Positions 13,101 through 26,400 of a stretch of 64,000 nt of DNA are shown piece by piece. The stretch is taken from positions 7,254,001 through 7,318,000 of the forward strand of contig JASJZH010000004.1 of the NCBI GenBank assembly GCA_037178975.1, in the 5' to 3' direction. The DNA comes from Oscheius tipulae (taxonomy: Eukaryota; Nematoda; Chromadorea; Rhabditida; Rhabditidae). The notes under the pieces were generated by a model that made no database searches, was not told the origin of the DNA, and worked only from the letters and a program-made list of their open reading frames with translations. How positions within the stretch are numbered: position 1 is the first letter of the stretch; each line of letters begins with the position of its first letter. The position numbers and the translations under genes were made by a program.

Positions 13101-15986
13101 CCCTAATTAGAGTGGCCATGTTGCGGATAATTGAAGCTCTCAACCATTGTGTGTCCCTTGGAGAGAACAAGCGCGTAGAGGCCATTTAATCAGCCGAAAT
13201 GGGCAGCAGGAGCATAAAACAAACCTTGGTCTTGGCAGAGATCGGAGCTCCTTTCTCCAGGAGCATGTCGACGACCTGGTCGTGTCCACTCCGGGCAGCA
13301 CAGTGCAGTGGGGTGAGGAGATCCCTGGTGCGACTGTCGATGATGGCTCCGTGCTGGAGGAGCAGCTGGACCATGTTCGTGCGACCCCATTTAGTGGCAA
13401 CGTGGAGAGGACTGAAAACTTGTTAGTTCTTTCTCTCGTGCTGTTCTCTCCAATTTCAGAAACTTCCCCTATACTCTTTAACCTTCCTTCCCCTCCCTCT
13501 AAATGTCCTTCCCGACACAGATTGATTGTTCTCCCGAGAAAGGGGTTGACATCGTTAAGAGTGGCGAGAATGGAAGCGCTGTCCAGAGCGCCCGAAAGAG
13601 CCCAACTGGCACCCATTCATATCTGATTAAGGAGCCCATATGCGTACCCTTTCCAAGGATTTTTGGTCGGTGCTATTATTACGAACCCGTCGACAAAGGC
13701 TCCCGCGAGAAAATGATGATTCGAATGGTTGGCGAGAGAGAAATGGATACCTAATGTTGTGACGGGCCGTGTAGTTGACATTGGCTCCTTTTTCAATGAG
13801 CAATTGCGCGACGTTCTCGTTTCCGTAATGAGCAGCGATATGGAGAGGTGTGAAGCCGGACTTGGAGGTCACGTCGGCGTTGTGATCATTCTGAAGATTT
13901 GAATGTGTATAAAAGTGAGTGTGATCTTTGAGAGTCAGAAATACTGTGAGAGGTTGAACGACAGTGATGCGGCTCAGACCAAATCAACAGTGCTACTCTA
14001 ATGAGACGGGCAACTCGGATTCTGGACTTACGGCTATCGAGTCGTAGGTTGCGAATGGCTCCTTGATGGTTTAGAGTTTAGGACTGGTTATTCTCACAAA
14101 CTAATAGCAAAGGATCCCCGGATAGTCCCAAAAACATGTCCTACCTGTAACAAAAGCGTAGCAGCCTTGGTATCATCCTTCTTGGCGGCGATGTGAAGAG
14201 CAGGTAGTCGAACCTTGCCCTTGGTGTCGTTCTCAAGTAAAAGAGCTACGACCCTATCGTGGCCTTGTTGAAGAGCAACGGCCAGCGGAGTGAAACCATC
14301 CTGAAATCATCATCTTTGCTTGGTCATCTCTAGTCTAAACATATACTTCCTGTCTCGCCTCCATTGGGACATCCCGTCTCTCTCTACATTTTAAGGGGGC
14401 CCCGGCCTTCGACCCCCAAAATCGATCCTCTCTCTCGTAAGAACTCCGAAAGATGGGGACCCTTGTTGGGAGAGAGAGAGAGAGAGAGAGAAAGAAAGGA
14501 CAAACACTTTTAAGGCCGCTCTTTAACTGGTTCCATTATTAGCTCGAATTTGCCTACGCGGCTTTCTCAAGGCTATCTGACGCCCATTAGAAATGCTGCC
14601 GGGGCACGGATTCAAAGAACACATTTCCGGAAAATTAAGTAGCCAGCGCCCATTTGGAGACAGATTTGTTGAAGTGGGACAGAAATCGGAGTGAACGGCA
14701 CGGTAATGGATCTTTGCTATATCCCTCAAAATAGGCTCGCAGATTTATCGCGCTACATGGGTCATTACTGTTCAGTGTCTCATAATTTTCCAAAGGAAAC
14801 GAACTTCCAGATGTGTGGGAAGAGCTCACAGTTGCAATTATGGTTGCTATATGATCAGTGTAATTGAGGGGATCTCTAGTTTTACTCCTTTGGAACCTAG
14901 GGAGTTGTTAGGCTACTCACTAGAACCCCACCCGAACCCAAACCCTACCTCCGTCGAGAGAGCTTGGTTGGCTCCGTGATTGAGAAGGAAGCGGACGACC
15001 TCCTCGTGATTCTCCTGGGCGGCCATGTACAGCGGGGTGAATCCATTTAGAGATTGTACGTTGACATTGGCTCCATTCTCGACGAGGATGGTGACAATTA
15101 ACGACTGTCCGGCCAAGGAGGCAATGTGAAGAGCGGTGTTGCCTTTCTAAAAATGTTGCTCATGTCGTGTCATCCTACTGTCAAGAATGTGTGACAGCTA
15201 ATGCATTTGCTACACGAAAAAAGAGCCCACTTACCCTGGTGGCAGCATCCACGTTAGCCTTGCGCTTTAAGAGCTCTCGGACGACGTCGCTGTGTCCTTC
15301 CTTGGAGGCAAGGTGCAAGGCATTGAGGCCGTTTGCATTGCTTGTGTTGATGTCTGTACCGGCTCGTAGCAATTCGAGAACTTTGTCAAGATTGCCACCT
15401 CGTGCCGCACGAAGAAAACTCGCACTGCTCTCCCCCTGAAAATATATTCCTTACTTTGCTTATTCATACTCAGTGGCGTGTGTTTTACTCCGTTTTGCTT
15501 CTAAAACGTCTTTCAAATTTGAAATTTATACATTTTTGATTTAACGAGAATCCCACTGTTTCCAGACAAGCCACTTCCAAGTAACGAACATTTCTGGTTT
15601 GGAACTTTTGCTTTTCGAAAGGTTTGTAAATATAATAACAGAACGTGTGTCAGCTATATCAAATAGGGAAGCCGGGCAAATTTTTAGGGGTGTCGAACCT
15701 TGACTTTTCTTATTTGAAATAGGTTCTCCTAGCAATCTCGATTCTCTGTTACTTGCTTCACTCTAATGAATTTCTCCGTTTCCAATTTCAAGTTTAGGCG
15801 CCTTTTCAACCGAAAATAGGTCACAAACAAACAAGCAAACAACTGTAAACAGTCCCCTTTCCGACCGTATTTGGTACCAAAAGATTCCTCAAAAATCAGA
15901 AATGCTTCACCTCACCAAATAAAAAGAGTCAGACTCACCTTGGAGGAGTGCGAATGTTCGACGGGCGGGTCACCCTCGCTCGCCAT
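1..15986 (-). CDS. unc-44: Giant ankyrin, UNC-44 orthologue (3' end outside window)
   Basis: Ankyrins tether membrane proteins to the spectrin cytoskeleton; UNC-44 organises axons in nematodes. Start ATG at 15986. Exons: 15986-15939, 15435-15235, 15146-14949, 14300-14145, 13890-13751, 13411-13225, 13067-12822, 12779-12549, 12509-11748, 11570-11424, 11381-11082, 10874-10785, 10259-10159, 9581-9449, 9320-8401, 8360-8147, 8106-7338, 7297-7120, 7077-6908, 6814-6770, 6537-5749, 5627-5595, 5501-5388, 5032-5009 and 4100 to the edge. All junction phases agree, giving at least 3432 codons. Order: ANK repeats, ZU5-ZU5-UPA, death domain, Ser/Thr/Glu-rich linkers, giant repetitive exon. The N-terminus [12 protein letters not shown] resembles the nematode family start. 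The least certain junction is the acceptor at 6537, which has a weak pyrimidine tract. The orthology call rests on family knowledge plus domain order; I am very sure of it. Confidence 0.96.
4101..5008 (-). other. unc-44: unc-44 intron before the giant exon
   Basis: This 908-bp AT-rich intron lies between the 24-nt exon (5032-5009) and the giant exon. I see no convincing coding sequence in it. It is the longest intron in the 3' half of the gene inside this window, a plausible place for elements that control inclusion of the giant exon. Confidence 0.6.
7640..7900 (-). other. unc-44: Death domain of unc-44
   Basis: Within exon 8106-7338 the segment from [15 protein letters not shown] through [14 protein letters not shown] to [14 protein letters not shown] has the hydrophobic spacing of the ankyrin death domain. 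It lies where the family carries it, after the UPA domain. Downstream sequence becomes acidic and Ser/Thr-rich. Confidence 0.85.
8147..9581 (-). other. unc-44: ZU5-ZU5-UPA spectrin-binding supramodule of unc-44
   Basis: Exons 9581-9449, 9320-8401 and 8360-8147 encode the spectrin-binding core known from all ankyrins. Recognisable landmarks are [49 protein letters not shown] with [20 protein letters not shown], and [14 protein letters not shown] at the start of the last exon. Residue order and spacing match the family closely, so spectrin binding is expected to be retained. Confidence 0.95.
11424..15435 (-). other. unc-44: ANK repeat array of unc-44 (9 exons)
   Basis: This is the membrane-protein binding solenoid. 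Successive exons encode tandem ~33-residue units of the form G-x-TPLHxAA-x-x-GH-x-x-V-x-x-LL-x-x-GA, about two dozen in all. Visible examples are [42 protein letters not shown] and [18 protein letters not shown]. Introns fall between or within repeats. The longest ANK exon (12509-11748, 254 codons) carries about seven repeats without interruption. Spacing and residues match canonical ankyrins, and I see no internal stop. Confidence 0.95.
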
Positions 15987-18900
15987 GTCGAGTACGCTGC
16001 AACAACTATGCTTAGCTTGGGGTGCTGGTGAGATCGATTCCCCTGCGTCTCTGCACGTGCCTCAGTCTCTCAGCCATGGGGATCGCACCCTCTCCCCTCT
16101 CTCCTCGTGGCCCCAAGAGAGGAGGGCACTGGGAGAGGATGGAAAGTTTTAGACACTTTTTGCAAAAAGCTTCGTCACTCTTTCTCATTTTGGAATTTGG
16201 CCAAGACCGATAAGAACTTGCAGCGACGCCGATGAATCAAAGAGAGAAAAAGAGAAGGATTCCTTTGGCCATTTTTAAAAGCAATGGAATGGAAGAGGTG
16301 GTATGAAATGGTGAAAATCAATGTCACTGGTTCGATCAAAAGCAGAACAAAACAATAAAATCGGGCCCGCTGAAGGCGCGAAAACCTACACAAACAGTGG
16401 GCATAGCTGGCATGCAAAAGCTCCGGAAAAGGTAGGAACTGGTGGTTAGGAAAGAGGCTCACGTTAGGAAACAACTTCAAAGGAGGAACTGATTCTTATT
16501 GGAAGTTTGGAACAATTCTACAGTTGAATTTAAGATCTGGAGTTTTCAAGTACACTTTCAAATGTTGCGTTCAGTGTTCTAGAGTCAGTTAGCATGTCCT
16601 GCAGGTGTTTAATGACTTGCTTGCTACGACTACCTATGACTTTCAAACATTTACCTAAGAAAAACTGGAGCAACTGTTGGCACTAACTTTCAGCACTAAC
16701 ATCAGCCAACAGTCATGTTCGAGCTGTCAAAATGAGCCGTCAACTGGCTGCTAGGACCTATGAGTTCTTGGTTCTAATTGGAGACAGCTGGTGTGGTCAT
16801 CGTCGGGAGGGGGAGGAGAATGTCCTCGGACCCTACGTGTTATCTTTCTTCCCGGAGCAGGAGCTCCCGGGTGTAAAGTGTTTCGTGTCGTCCACCCTCT
16901 AGGAGAAGAGCAGAGGAGCCACAGCAACAGCTGCGTAAATAACGAACAGAGCAGCGAAAAAAAGGATGCGTTCGGATCGTTTTTCGCGAGAACAAGGAAA
17001 AGGGGTATGGCATTGGCCTGGCTCTTGGAAGAACACTGGGAACACCTGCCATGTTCGCTCTCGAGGGAACGGGAGAGAACAATGGTAAGGCAGCTGTTTT
17101 GGAGTAAAAAAGGGTAATAGCTCGCTCTGAGAAGAAGGAGGTTTTGAGTAAAAAGGAACAGTTAGTGATGTACTACTGACAACCTTTCAACAGCTTAGTT
17201 ACCAGAATTCGAGTAAGTTTTCTGGTATTCCAAAAAGTTAGCGGGTCATGTCAATTGACGCTGCCGCTAGCCCTGCTCTTTTTTCTAGCATGAATTTGAT
17301 TCGAATCGGGCCCAACAAAAAGTGCCACACTGCGCCAGAGAGAGAGCAGTTTTATTCCCTAAAAAAGTATCGATCCCTACCACAAAAAGAGAGAGACAAA
17401 GTGTCTCGACGGGTAAAGAGAATCCATCAAACTTGGGTGGGGGCAATTCCCAAGAGCAGTAAGGGACCCGAGACGCGGTTGACGCTATACATTTTGGGGA
17501 GCAAAAGGGGGCCAATATGCTAATCAGTCCAGCGCGCGTTGACTGTTAATTGCACTATGAATGAAAGCCGCTCAATTACAGTCTACTGGTCGGTCGAACG
17601 ATACTAGCACCGAAAATGGGGAAGAGAGACTAGCACACACTGAGCTGCCGGTAATTGTGTTGCTGGCGGCGCAATCAAAACAAAAGGGGTCGCCGACGAG
17701 CGATTTGGGAGAGCGCTTCTGGGCAAATAGTTACAAGACTGAGCAGCTGGGGAGAGAGATGGTGTAGTGGCAGGAAAAGTTGACAGTTTCGATATTTGAG
17801 CAGGGGTTCAGCTGTTGATGGCGGGCAACTGGGGGAGAAAACAAAAGCCTCGAGATTGTAGGAAAGGAGGGGGATAGAGTATGGTCTAGTCACTACGAAC
17901 CTACAATACTTGAAGACAACAGGAAGGAAACAAATAGCAGAAACCCGTTCAAGGCATTTATGAAAATCTACAGGAGCCCATACTCATTACCTACACCAAA
18001 TTTTGGGTCTAAAACATTTACAGAGGTTAGGCGATATTTCTGGAAAGGCCTTGCAAAAAGGAGTCAATGGGTCAAGATACATAGCACTATTTAACTGGTA
18101 AACATGTCCGCGGGGCCTATTCTCAGAAAAGCTTTTTACCTAATGGTTCAAAACATACGAACTAATACGAACATTTCGAGCCAAGCTCGCTCATCGTAAA
18201 GAAAACAAACGGTCCTGATAAGGCACTCTAAGCAGTCAAAATGGCGCAAAGGGCGTGAATACTTCTGTGTGTGGTTTTGGCGCACAGTGAATCAGCAGCA
18301 TTTTTAGAGTGAACTGAAACCACTTTCCTACTGTTTTTCTTCAGTTTATGAATTAAACTTCGAGTTGTTTCAATTTGGAAAAAAATGTGATTTTAGGCGG
18401 GATTCTCCCGTTGAGATAACATGGATCCGCAGCCGGTGACACTGAGTCAACAGTTTAGATTGTTTGATCTAGAGAGAGGAAGGCTGGGGGGACGAATTCC
18501 GGGCACAGGAGAAGCAAACAGAAATATATGTGACTGTGACTCGCAAATGGCAAAAGAGACGCCAAGAGGGACGTCCAAGGGTCAGATAACATCTGTGCGG
18601 TCAGATAGACTGCGCGAGCGGTAACGCAAGGACCACAGGGTGCCAAGTGACACGTGAATATGAGCGCTCGATTAGGTCATCGATGGCCGAGGAGGACAGT
18701 GGCTGGGATGGGAATTTTCGGGACTGGCAGGAGGTACAGGTGTGACTAATCGGTTGAACTTGGGGTAAGCAGTGGAGCAGTAATATCTAGTGGATAAGTT
18801 CCTAGAGTTAAATTCTAAAGAGTATCGAACAAAAGTGTTGACATGTTTTCCTCAGATAGTTGTTTTCTTTGAAACCCGAGATTTGAGCGTTTGTTTCAGG

Positions 18901-20424
18901 AGGTAATTACCTTTAGAAAAGCAAACATATAGAGATATTAGTCCTATGAAAAAACAGGTTAGGCCCTTGAGCTTTGAGTGAGCAAATCAAACTCAAAAAG
19001 GAGAACTGCAGTCGAAACTCTGGTTCTTGATGGCAGAATTCTGGTTATATCTCACAAAAGTATCGATATCAAGTTATCAAACTTTAGAATGCGTCGAAAG
19101 GTTGCCGTTCTCATGCCAGCTTAGTAATCTTGCAAAATGAACTAGTCCAAAGACTAAAGATGGTTTCAAAGTGTCATAGAGAGAATAAGCCAGTATCTTA
19201 AGCTTCTTCTATGACCTATTCGGGTCTTACTAAGCTGGTTACTAAAGTATTGAACTCTCCCATTAGATCTCTTGTAATAGGGTAAACTCTTTTTCTAGCC
19301 CATGAAAAACAGTTAAACACGGTTTATCTCACGCTTGTCTAAACTCTTTGATGCTGCAGTTTTGAAATTTTGAAATCTGCGCTGCACCGCACTTATTCCG
19401 AGATTCCATATCCAAAAACCGAGAAACGCAACGCAGCGCAGATTGGAACTTCCGAAACCGCTGCGCAGAGACTCGTAATGAACAAGCCTGGCTGATCTCT
19501 ATCTCGTAAAGTGTCATTCGAATGATTGGTTGCCAGTTCCAGCATTAGAGAAAAGGTCGAAGGGAAGTGGTGGAAATGAAAGGCAGACAGAACGATCTCC
19601 CAGGATCGTATCTCCGCTATATGTTTTCGCAGTGACGAATTGCTCGTAAGAGCTGTTGCAAGAGGAAGGAAATGGCTCGAGAAACAGATTCGCTTGAGAG
19701 TTATGGCTTGGGAAGATAGCAGAAACAGAGAGAATGGTGCCAAAAGTTGTCTGATTTGGATGACCCTTCGAGGACAGACGGCCTTTTTTGGAGAGCGGTT
19801 TCGCTTGACGAGATGCCGCGATCGGGGCCGATCAATCAAAAAGGGCAAAAGCAATCTGTTCTTTTGTTGATTTGTTTGTAGGCGTCGGATCTAATGGATC
19901 TTCGCGAAAGTGTCCAAGTTTTAGAATAGAAAAGAGTGGGTACACATTGAAAGAAATGCATAAAACTATCATAGACAGGTTGAATAATCAATAGCAGTCC
20001 AGAATATGAGTCCATAATCGAGTCCAGAATAATAGTTTTGAATAATCGCTAGCAAAAATATAGGGTTACAAATAGTGAATGTGCAACAGAGCATGGCAGA
20101 AACCAACAAGGGGGTAACAGAGAGATAAGGAAAAACCAACTGTCAATAAGCGGAACGTCTGTACAAAGTTTTGGAAAGGATACGTTCATGGAAAGGAGAA
20201 TAGGGCACAGCTTATAGAAAAATAGATAAATGAGTACTGTTGGAAACCTGGGTTTTTCAAACACACAGAGCTATAAACAATGTGCTGAGGCACTAGCGGT
20301 CAAATGAAGTTCAATTGTGGCAGCTATATGAGAGAACCAGTTCTTGTACAAAAAACGGAATAGATCGACCATTAGAAATTGAACGCTGGCGATCAAGTGA
20401 AAGAGCCAAAAGACGTGGAAGCAT
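15987..20424. other. Non-coding region upstream of unc-44
   Basis: No ORF here has coherent splice sites or a recognisable product. The proximal unc-44 promoter is expected just right of 15986. An imperfect inverted repeat sits at 19116-19238, with 12-bp perfect outer arms. Otherwise I see nothing specific. Confidence 0.5.
19116..19238. repeat. Imperfect inverted repeat
   Basis: CCAGCTTAGTAA at 19116-19127 is exactly inverted as TTACTAAGCTGG at 19227-19238. Inside, GTCATAGA (about 19175) faces TCTATGAC (about 19208). The left arm is longer than the right by an unpaired stretch. It could be a foldback element or a structured transcript; nothing identifies it. Confidence 0.4.
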
Positions 20425-20497
20425 GGCCGCGTGGCGCAATGGATAACGCGTCTGCCTACGGAGCAGAAGATTGTAGGTTCGAATCCTGCCGTGGTCG
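20425..20497 (+). tRNA. tRNA-Arg(ACG): tRNA-Arg (anticodon ACG)
   Basis: A 73-nt cloverleaf without intron. The acceptor stem GGCCGCG pairs with CGTGGTC (with G-U pairs). The anticodon stem TCTGC/GCAGA encloses loop CTACGGA, so the anticodon is ACG. The T arm GTAGG-TTCGAAT-CCTGC is standard and the discriminator base is G. T-runs downstream supply the polymerase III terminator. An identical copy lies at 30907-30979 on the other strand. Confidence 0.96.
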
Positions 20498-23400
20498 AAA
20501 GTTTTTTTTCTTTTTTGGTGACAAAATTGAACTTTTTTCCGATACAAATAAACAGAAAGGATTTTTTGTATACATTTGATTTGTAAAAAAGATGTTTCGT
20601 AGGATTGGGAGCGAGCCAGGCTTGCGGTTGCAGGACGCAGCCAATAATGGAAATACTGGAGGAAGAACGGTGCAAAAAACGGAGCAGCTAAGGCAATGGA
20701 ACCTAATCAGCCTCTCAGAGCGGGACGAAGAGAGGAGGGGAAAATTGAAGGCGAGGGCAGACAGAGAGCTCTCTGTCTGGCCAAATGAAAAACAACAATT
20801 CATGGCTACTATCCTCCGACACTTGAAAATAGATCGAAAGATAAATTGAAGTTTTTGTTTGAACAGCCGGGAGCCAAGTCGGCAACAACGTGTACCGTTG
20901 CAACAGCAACAAGAGTCCGCGCGACACGGCGTGTAATTGTGAGGCGCGGATTAAAGGAGGAAAGCTGTCGAACCGGCCATCAAATGGACACGCTGGGGTT
21001 GTTGTCGCGAGGATGGGTTATGAAACGGGACTTGGGAAAAAGTATGAGTCAGACAGGTTGTAAGATGTCAAAAGTATGAACTTTGGCCAGTTTCAATAGG
21101 ACAAAAGGCTGAAAATAAAAAAGAATATTAAAAAAGAGCTTGATCAGGTGTCCAGCCAGGTACGAGCCGTGAGTCTGCCTAAAAGGACCAAAATCCATCA
21201 CGCTGTCACTTTTTGCTGTTTTCGCTGAACAGGTAGGCTGAAGAATTGGTCTCGCTCTTGAAAAATGTTGCCGAAAGTGACAGCCAAATACAGAGCTTTA
21301 GTGAAGAGTCTGGTTATGGAATAGCATGTCTCAGAGAGTTTTCGCACGGAAAAAGTGAAGAGAGGCTTCTCAGGATTAAAAGTAGAGGGAAAGGACATTT
21401 GTAAAGGAATCAAAGAATGGCCAAAGGAAATAAATGAGAAGGAAAAAGGTAAGGTAAAAGGACTTACGCTTGCTGTGGGTCCCGGAGCGGCTCTCGAGAT
21501 CGCGAAGACTCTGAAAACTGAATATTAGTAATGGTTTGAAAGCAAGGGTATACTCATTTTCATCAAGGAATTGGACGCTTTCTAAGGAAGTGCAGACCTA
21601 ATGACATTTCGGAAAAACGACTGCGAAGGTCGGCTCTGAGGGCAATTATTGACTGGACAAACAAGGATAGATCCCCTTACTAAGGGCAAATCGAAAAGCA
21701 GGCGGGTTTATCACCGGCTGCGTGGAATCACTAATGATCGAGAATAGACACAGAGACAGAGAGCGCGACATGTTCGAGAAGGGGGGAGAAAGAAGCCCGA
21801 ACAGATTTATGATAATGCTGAACGATTTTATAGGTATGTAGTGGAACGGACGAAAAAGAAGGTAATTAATGAAATTAATCAGTCATGTCTCTGTGCCTTA
21901 TTTGCAGCAGAACTATAGTAATGTCTCACACGTACTATCTCAACTTTGTACTTCACTGTACTCTGGATTCTTCATGACCATCTTTTTCTGCGAAATGCAG
22001 CTCGAGAAAGAGCATTTGCCATGTGTGAACTTTAGTATAGAGTTTTCCAGGAAGGCTAGTCAAAACTTCGCAACGTTACGAAAAGAAAAGAATAACCGAT
22101 GAGCAGGCTGACAAGATATGACCGGATCTTCGGACTTTTGTTCGACTTACTAAACTTGAAATTTTCAGCAGGCCCACAATATTGTTTATTCGTGATCGAG
22201 AGGCTGCTGTCTATTCATTAGTGCACATGTCGGATCCACGTTCACTGTTTATTCAGACAACTTTGTGAATTGGTGACTGAAGTGAATGAAATTAGAACAA
22301 AGGCGTCATTTACGGGAAGAAATAAAACTGGGAGCAGAGCTAGCGGCTCGCTTTTCGAATCACACTCGACAGGTGTTCATTTTAGCAGCTAGAGCTGACC
22401 AGAGAGGGATCTCAATATAAGCCGTCTCCATGGACACGGAGAAGAGTGCAAGAAAAGAGAAACTGAGACGGCAGGAATGAAGCCCATAATTGTTGCCCCG
22501 GGTCAATAACGAGGTCAATCGGGGGCAGATTTCTTCGGTCTTCGAGAGAGCCTGAACAAGAGTAGAATGCCGTGTTTTCGGATTCGAAAATTGGCTCTCA
22601 TCAGGGGCGGAATGCGTAAATATTGTCGACGCTGTCGGATGAGAGAGAATATCTATGACAAATAACAGAATGTGTTCTTCGCTAATGTTTCTATTTTAGG
22701 CTCGAAAAAAAATAGCAAGTTTTCAAGGAATCATATTAAGACTGTCGGCAGAGACTGTAACAATAGGGTTATCGAGAAGGAAACAATGAAGAAGAAGAAA
22801 TGAACCGATCGGTTCCAGCAGCAAACAATCGAAGTGAATCGAAACGTGTTATCAGTCAATTTGCAAGAGTTCTTTATTCTTTACCGCTTGCAAGAGTGCA
22901 CGTTCGAAGAGTACCGAGCATAATTTTGAACTTGGTCGCGATATTGATAGGTTTCCGTAGTTAAACTAGAGTTTGACTCACTCAAGGACCTATGCGAAGG
23001 AGAAAAGTCAGAGACGATGCTTTGGCGATTTGCACCAACATTTGCACCTTAACTGTCCACATTTGGTGCTATAAAAACTCTTAAAACGGGGACGCAGACG
23101 GCGAGTAGTTCAAACAACATTTGAGCAGGCCTAAAATTGACGGAGGTGCACACAGTTTACGAGAGTCTCAAATCCACAGTGGGTCATTGGCAAACACCAT
23201 AAATAGAGTGAGCAGCGCTGAGTTTGAACGAGTGTCCGCTTGCCAAAATTGTTCGAGCTCGACTACGATGAGAGAAGAGCAGATGAGTCAACAATGGTAG
23301 GGGAAGAACCAAGAAAATATGAGTATGCATATGTCCAAAGCATATGCTCTCGTAGAGTGATTATTACAGCCTCCTATGAGGAGAGGGCAACCTGATCCAG

Positions 23401-26400
23401 GGACTCGACAGCGTGAGCCACGTTAAAAATCCACAGAACAATCCGAACACGAGAAAGAGGGCTAGGTAATAGACAAGTGCATCGCCCATCCCCCTCCAGC
23501 CACTTGTTTTTTAGGCATTTCCATTAGCATCAGGGTCTCTTCGCTCTCTCTCTCTCTGCTAACTACGGTAGGCACTGATCTCCTTGTTCGAAGAATTAGA
23601 GGAAAGGAAAGGGTTGACAGAAGCCGGATGCTCACAGTACAGCAGTATCGGCGCTTCGAAAACGATTGTCGAATGTCTATTGAGCAAAAAGGTCATGGGA
23701 AGGAAACAGAGCGGAAGCGGGGCAGAGTTCCGTTTGTTCACAATATGACAAAATAGAAAAGAGTCTTCAAACATCGAAGTCTAACTGTTTGAAGATTCGA
23801 AGAGCTAAGGAATGGTTATCAAGATTCCCGCAGCAAATTTCATGGAAACATGATGACTAAGAAAGGAGTTAGACTGATCAACAAGCAACACAAACTACTC
23901 GAAGTCAATGGTCAAGTAGTCTCCACGGTCAGGCTTTTCTCTAGATGGCACCCTGCTGTTCGTACTTGAACGGAACGGCGTTCTTTTCTTTTTCTCGCAC
24001 TGCCGCGATAATTAGCCTTGCTCCTAACACTCTTCGAGATGTTTTTTCAGGCTCAATTCAACGCAAATTCCCTTCAACATTGATTTGTCCCAAGAGGACC
24101 TATGTGTCGCCTTCAGACCTCGAATAAAAAAGTGTTGCGTTCTTTTGCCCTCTGGGCGTTCGGGCACGGAACACAGGAAATTGGCTCTCCGGGACCGGAG
24201 GAAATGCAGTTACAATTGAATCGAGAGGAAAGAGAACTTCGAAAAGAGCAGAAGGACTGCCTCCGGCTGGCTCCCGGTTTGACCAGATGGTGTTTTGCGT
24301 ATGTGTGGGTGGCGTGGACGGGAACCATCGATCGTTAGAGAGAGAGAGAGGCCGGTAATTACAGTCGGCTGGAGCAGATGTCCTTTTCGGGCTCTCTCGC
24401 CTGTATTCATGGTCCCTACTGAACACGAGGAAGAGGATAAGCGACAAGCGTTTGAGAGCCGCGCAACTTCATGTCTGTAAGTTTGGATGACCAAACTTTG
24501 TTTCCGTGCCTGAGTAATTATCGACAAACCCTGAATTTACTTTCAGCACATATTACACAGATATTCTCCAGGCAATTTGATGGACGATTTGTATTTGAAA
24601 AAAAATAAACAAGAAGACAGTAAATGACAACGGATACAGTTTGAGTTGGACAGCTTCGGTGAGAACAAGAGCCGCCTTAGTGTTCCTAAACTAAAGAGAG
24701 GAGGAGCCTTTTCATGCATAGTCAACTTTCACGAATTAAAGCCATCCGAAATCCAATATCCTTGTGAGAGGGAGGCGCTCAATTTATCCAAAGAGCGACG
24801 GCGACCTTCAACCTATTTCGAAGCACTTAAATGAGTCAGAACGAGTAAAAAGAGGCCGGAAAGGAGAGGTCAAGAGGCGCCGAGAGAGGTGACACGATCG
24901 GCGCCGTTTACATGCCAGATGGTGGCAAAAAAGAGAGAGAGAGGAGCAGCCACCTCTGAGCAAACAGATCGGGATACGGGAGCAGAGGAACACCCCTCTT
25001 TATATCCTGGGTAAAATTCTACGAGCGGTAACAGACGGGGCTATTAATCAAGAGGAAAGAGAGACAAGATGTTCCGGATCTGTAGATAGGGGCAGATGGC
25101 TCGAGAGTGGCTTGGAGAGGATGGAAGGGAGCCAGAGAGAGCAGATAGAGATCTGAGCAATGACATAACTATCGAGATGAGGACAAGTATGCAGATTGGG
25201 GTAGACAAATGCAGAAAAGTTTATCAATTAGTTTGGAGCAGAAACGTAGTGTTTTGAGAGTTTCAAATCGTACGGATTATGGGATTCAAGTTTTTCCAAA
25301 AACTGTTGCAATGCTCTTCAAGCTATTGAAATCAAATCATTCTCAGTGTCTACTAAAAAGTACATCATTAAAAAGTTTGTATTTTAAAGTATGAGGTTGT
25401 TTTGAAGAAGAAAAGCTCGTGGAGAGGTCGCACAAAACTTCCTGGGTTTTACTATCATTTTGCTCGGCTTGATTCTTACAGAAGATTCAAGCAAAGAGAC
25501 AAGACAAGAGACAAGCAAACAACAAACCTAAGAAAGTGAACTCCTAGTCTTTCTGGTCTCAAGAGGCAGTAAGAAAACAGGTTCGAATGTTGCATCGAGA
25601 CCACGACAACAGCCTCTTTTGGTTACAAACAGGTGTGTCCATTTGTTGTTTTGAATCAAACTTTGTATTAAGCAAGTTAAAGCTAAAGAAGGGACGTGTC
25701 TCTCTATTAGTCAATTGGTATTTGGGATGCAAATAGAACAAAAAATAGTAGGAGAGCTCCAGGCGATCGATGGAGGCCAAGGGAGGGGAGGTGGCAGTGG
25801 ACACTCTGCGTCATTCGGAATTTCCCCCACCCTTCCCTAGGACTCTCTTCTAGCGTCACGACGACAAAAACTACCTTCTGCAACTGTGCGAAGCTTCAGG
25901 GAGCAAAAAATAGTTCAAAATATAGAAATTTCAGTACGACTACCCCTTACCTCCAACCAATCTGCTTGCAATACTGCTTAGAATATGTTTTGTAGTGATC
26001 AACCCAATCATAGTCACTGTGACAAAATGTTTGTTGTCATGCCCACTTTCCTCTTCTCAAAATCCTCTTATTCAAACCGTCACTGTTTCGCCTCCTAAAA
26101 ACAGCCTTTCGCGTTCGGAAATCTGAATAAGAGCGTATCAGATTCCATTTGTTTTGCGTAAATAGGATATTTGCCTCGTCGAACGAGGCCTTCTGCAATA
26201 TGAACGAGAGCGGACATTTGATATGCAGTGCACAGACGGAGGAGGTTGCCAGTCTAGGCGTTCCCCGTTTGTAGAACGCCCTTTTCCGGCAGATCTCAAG
26301 AGGAAAAGTGAGCAGAAATTTGTCGGTAGGACTATTAACAGCAAATAGTCGCACTTGGATGAGGTCGCGCGCAGCAACAGACGGCTCCGACTGTTGTAAG

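Noticed and set aside
14466-14500. GA microsatellite in an unc-44 intron, also 23540 and 24335
   Set aside because: Ordinary simple repeats with no sign of function.
24100-24530. Overlapping minus- and plus-strand ORFs of 70-115 codons
   Set aside because: Both strands are open at similar length, with no splice logic, no family motifs and low-complexity Ser/Arg composition.
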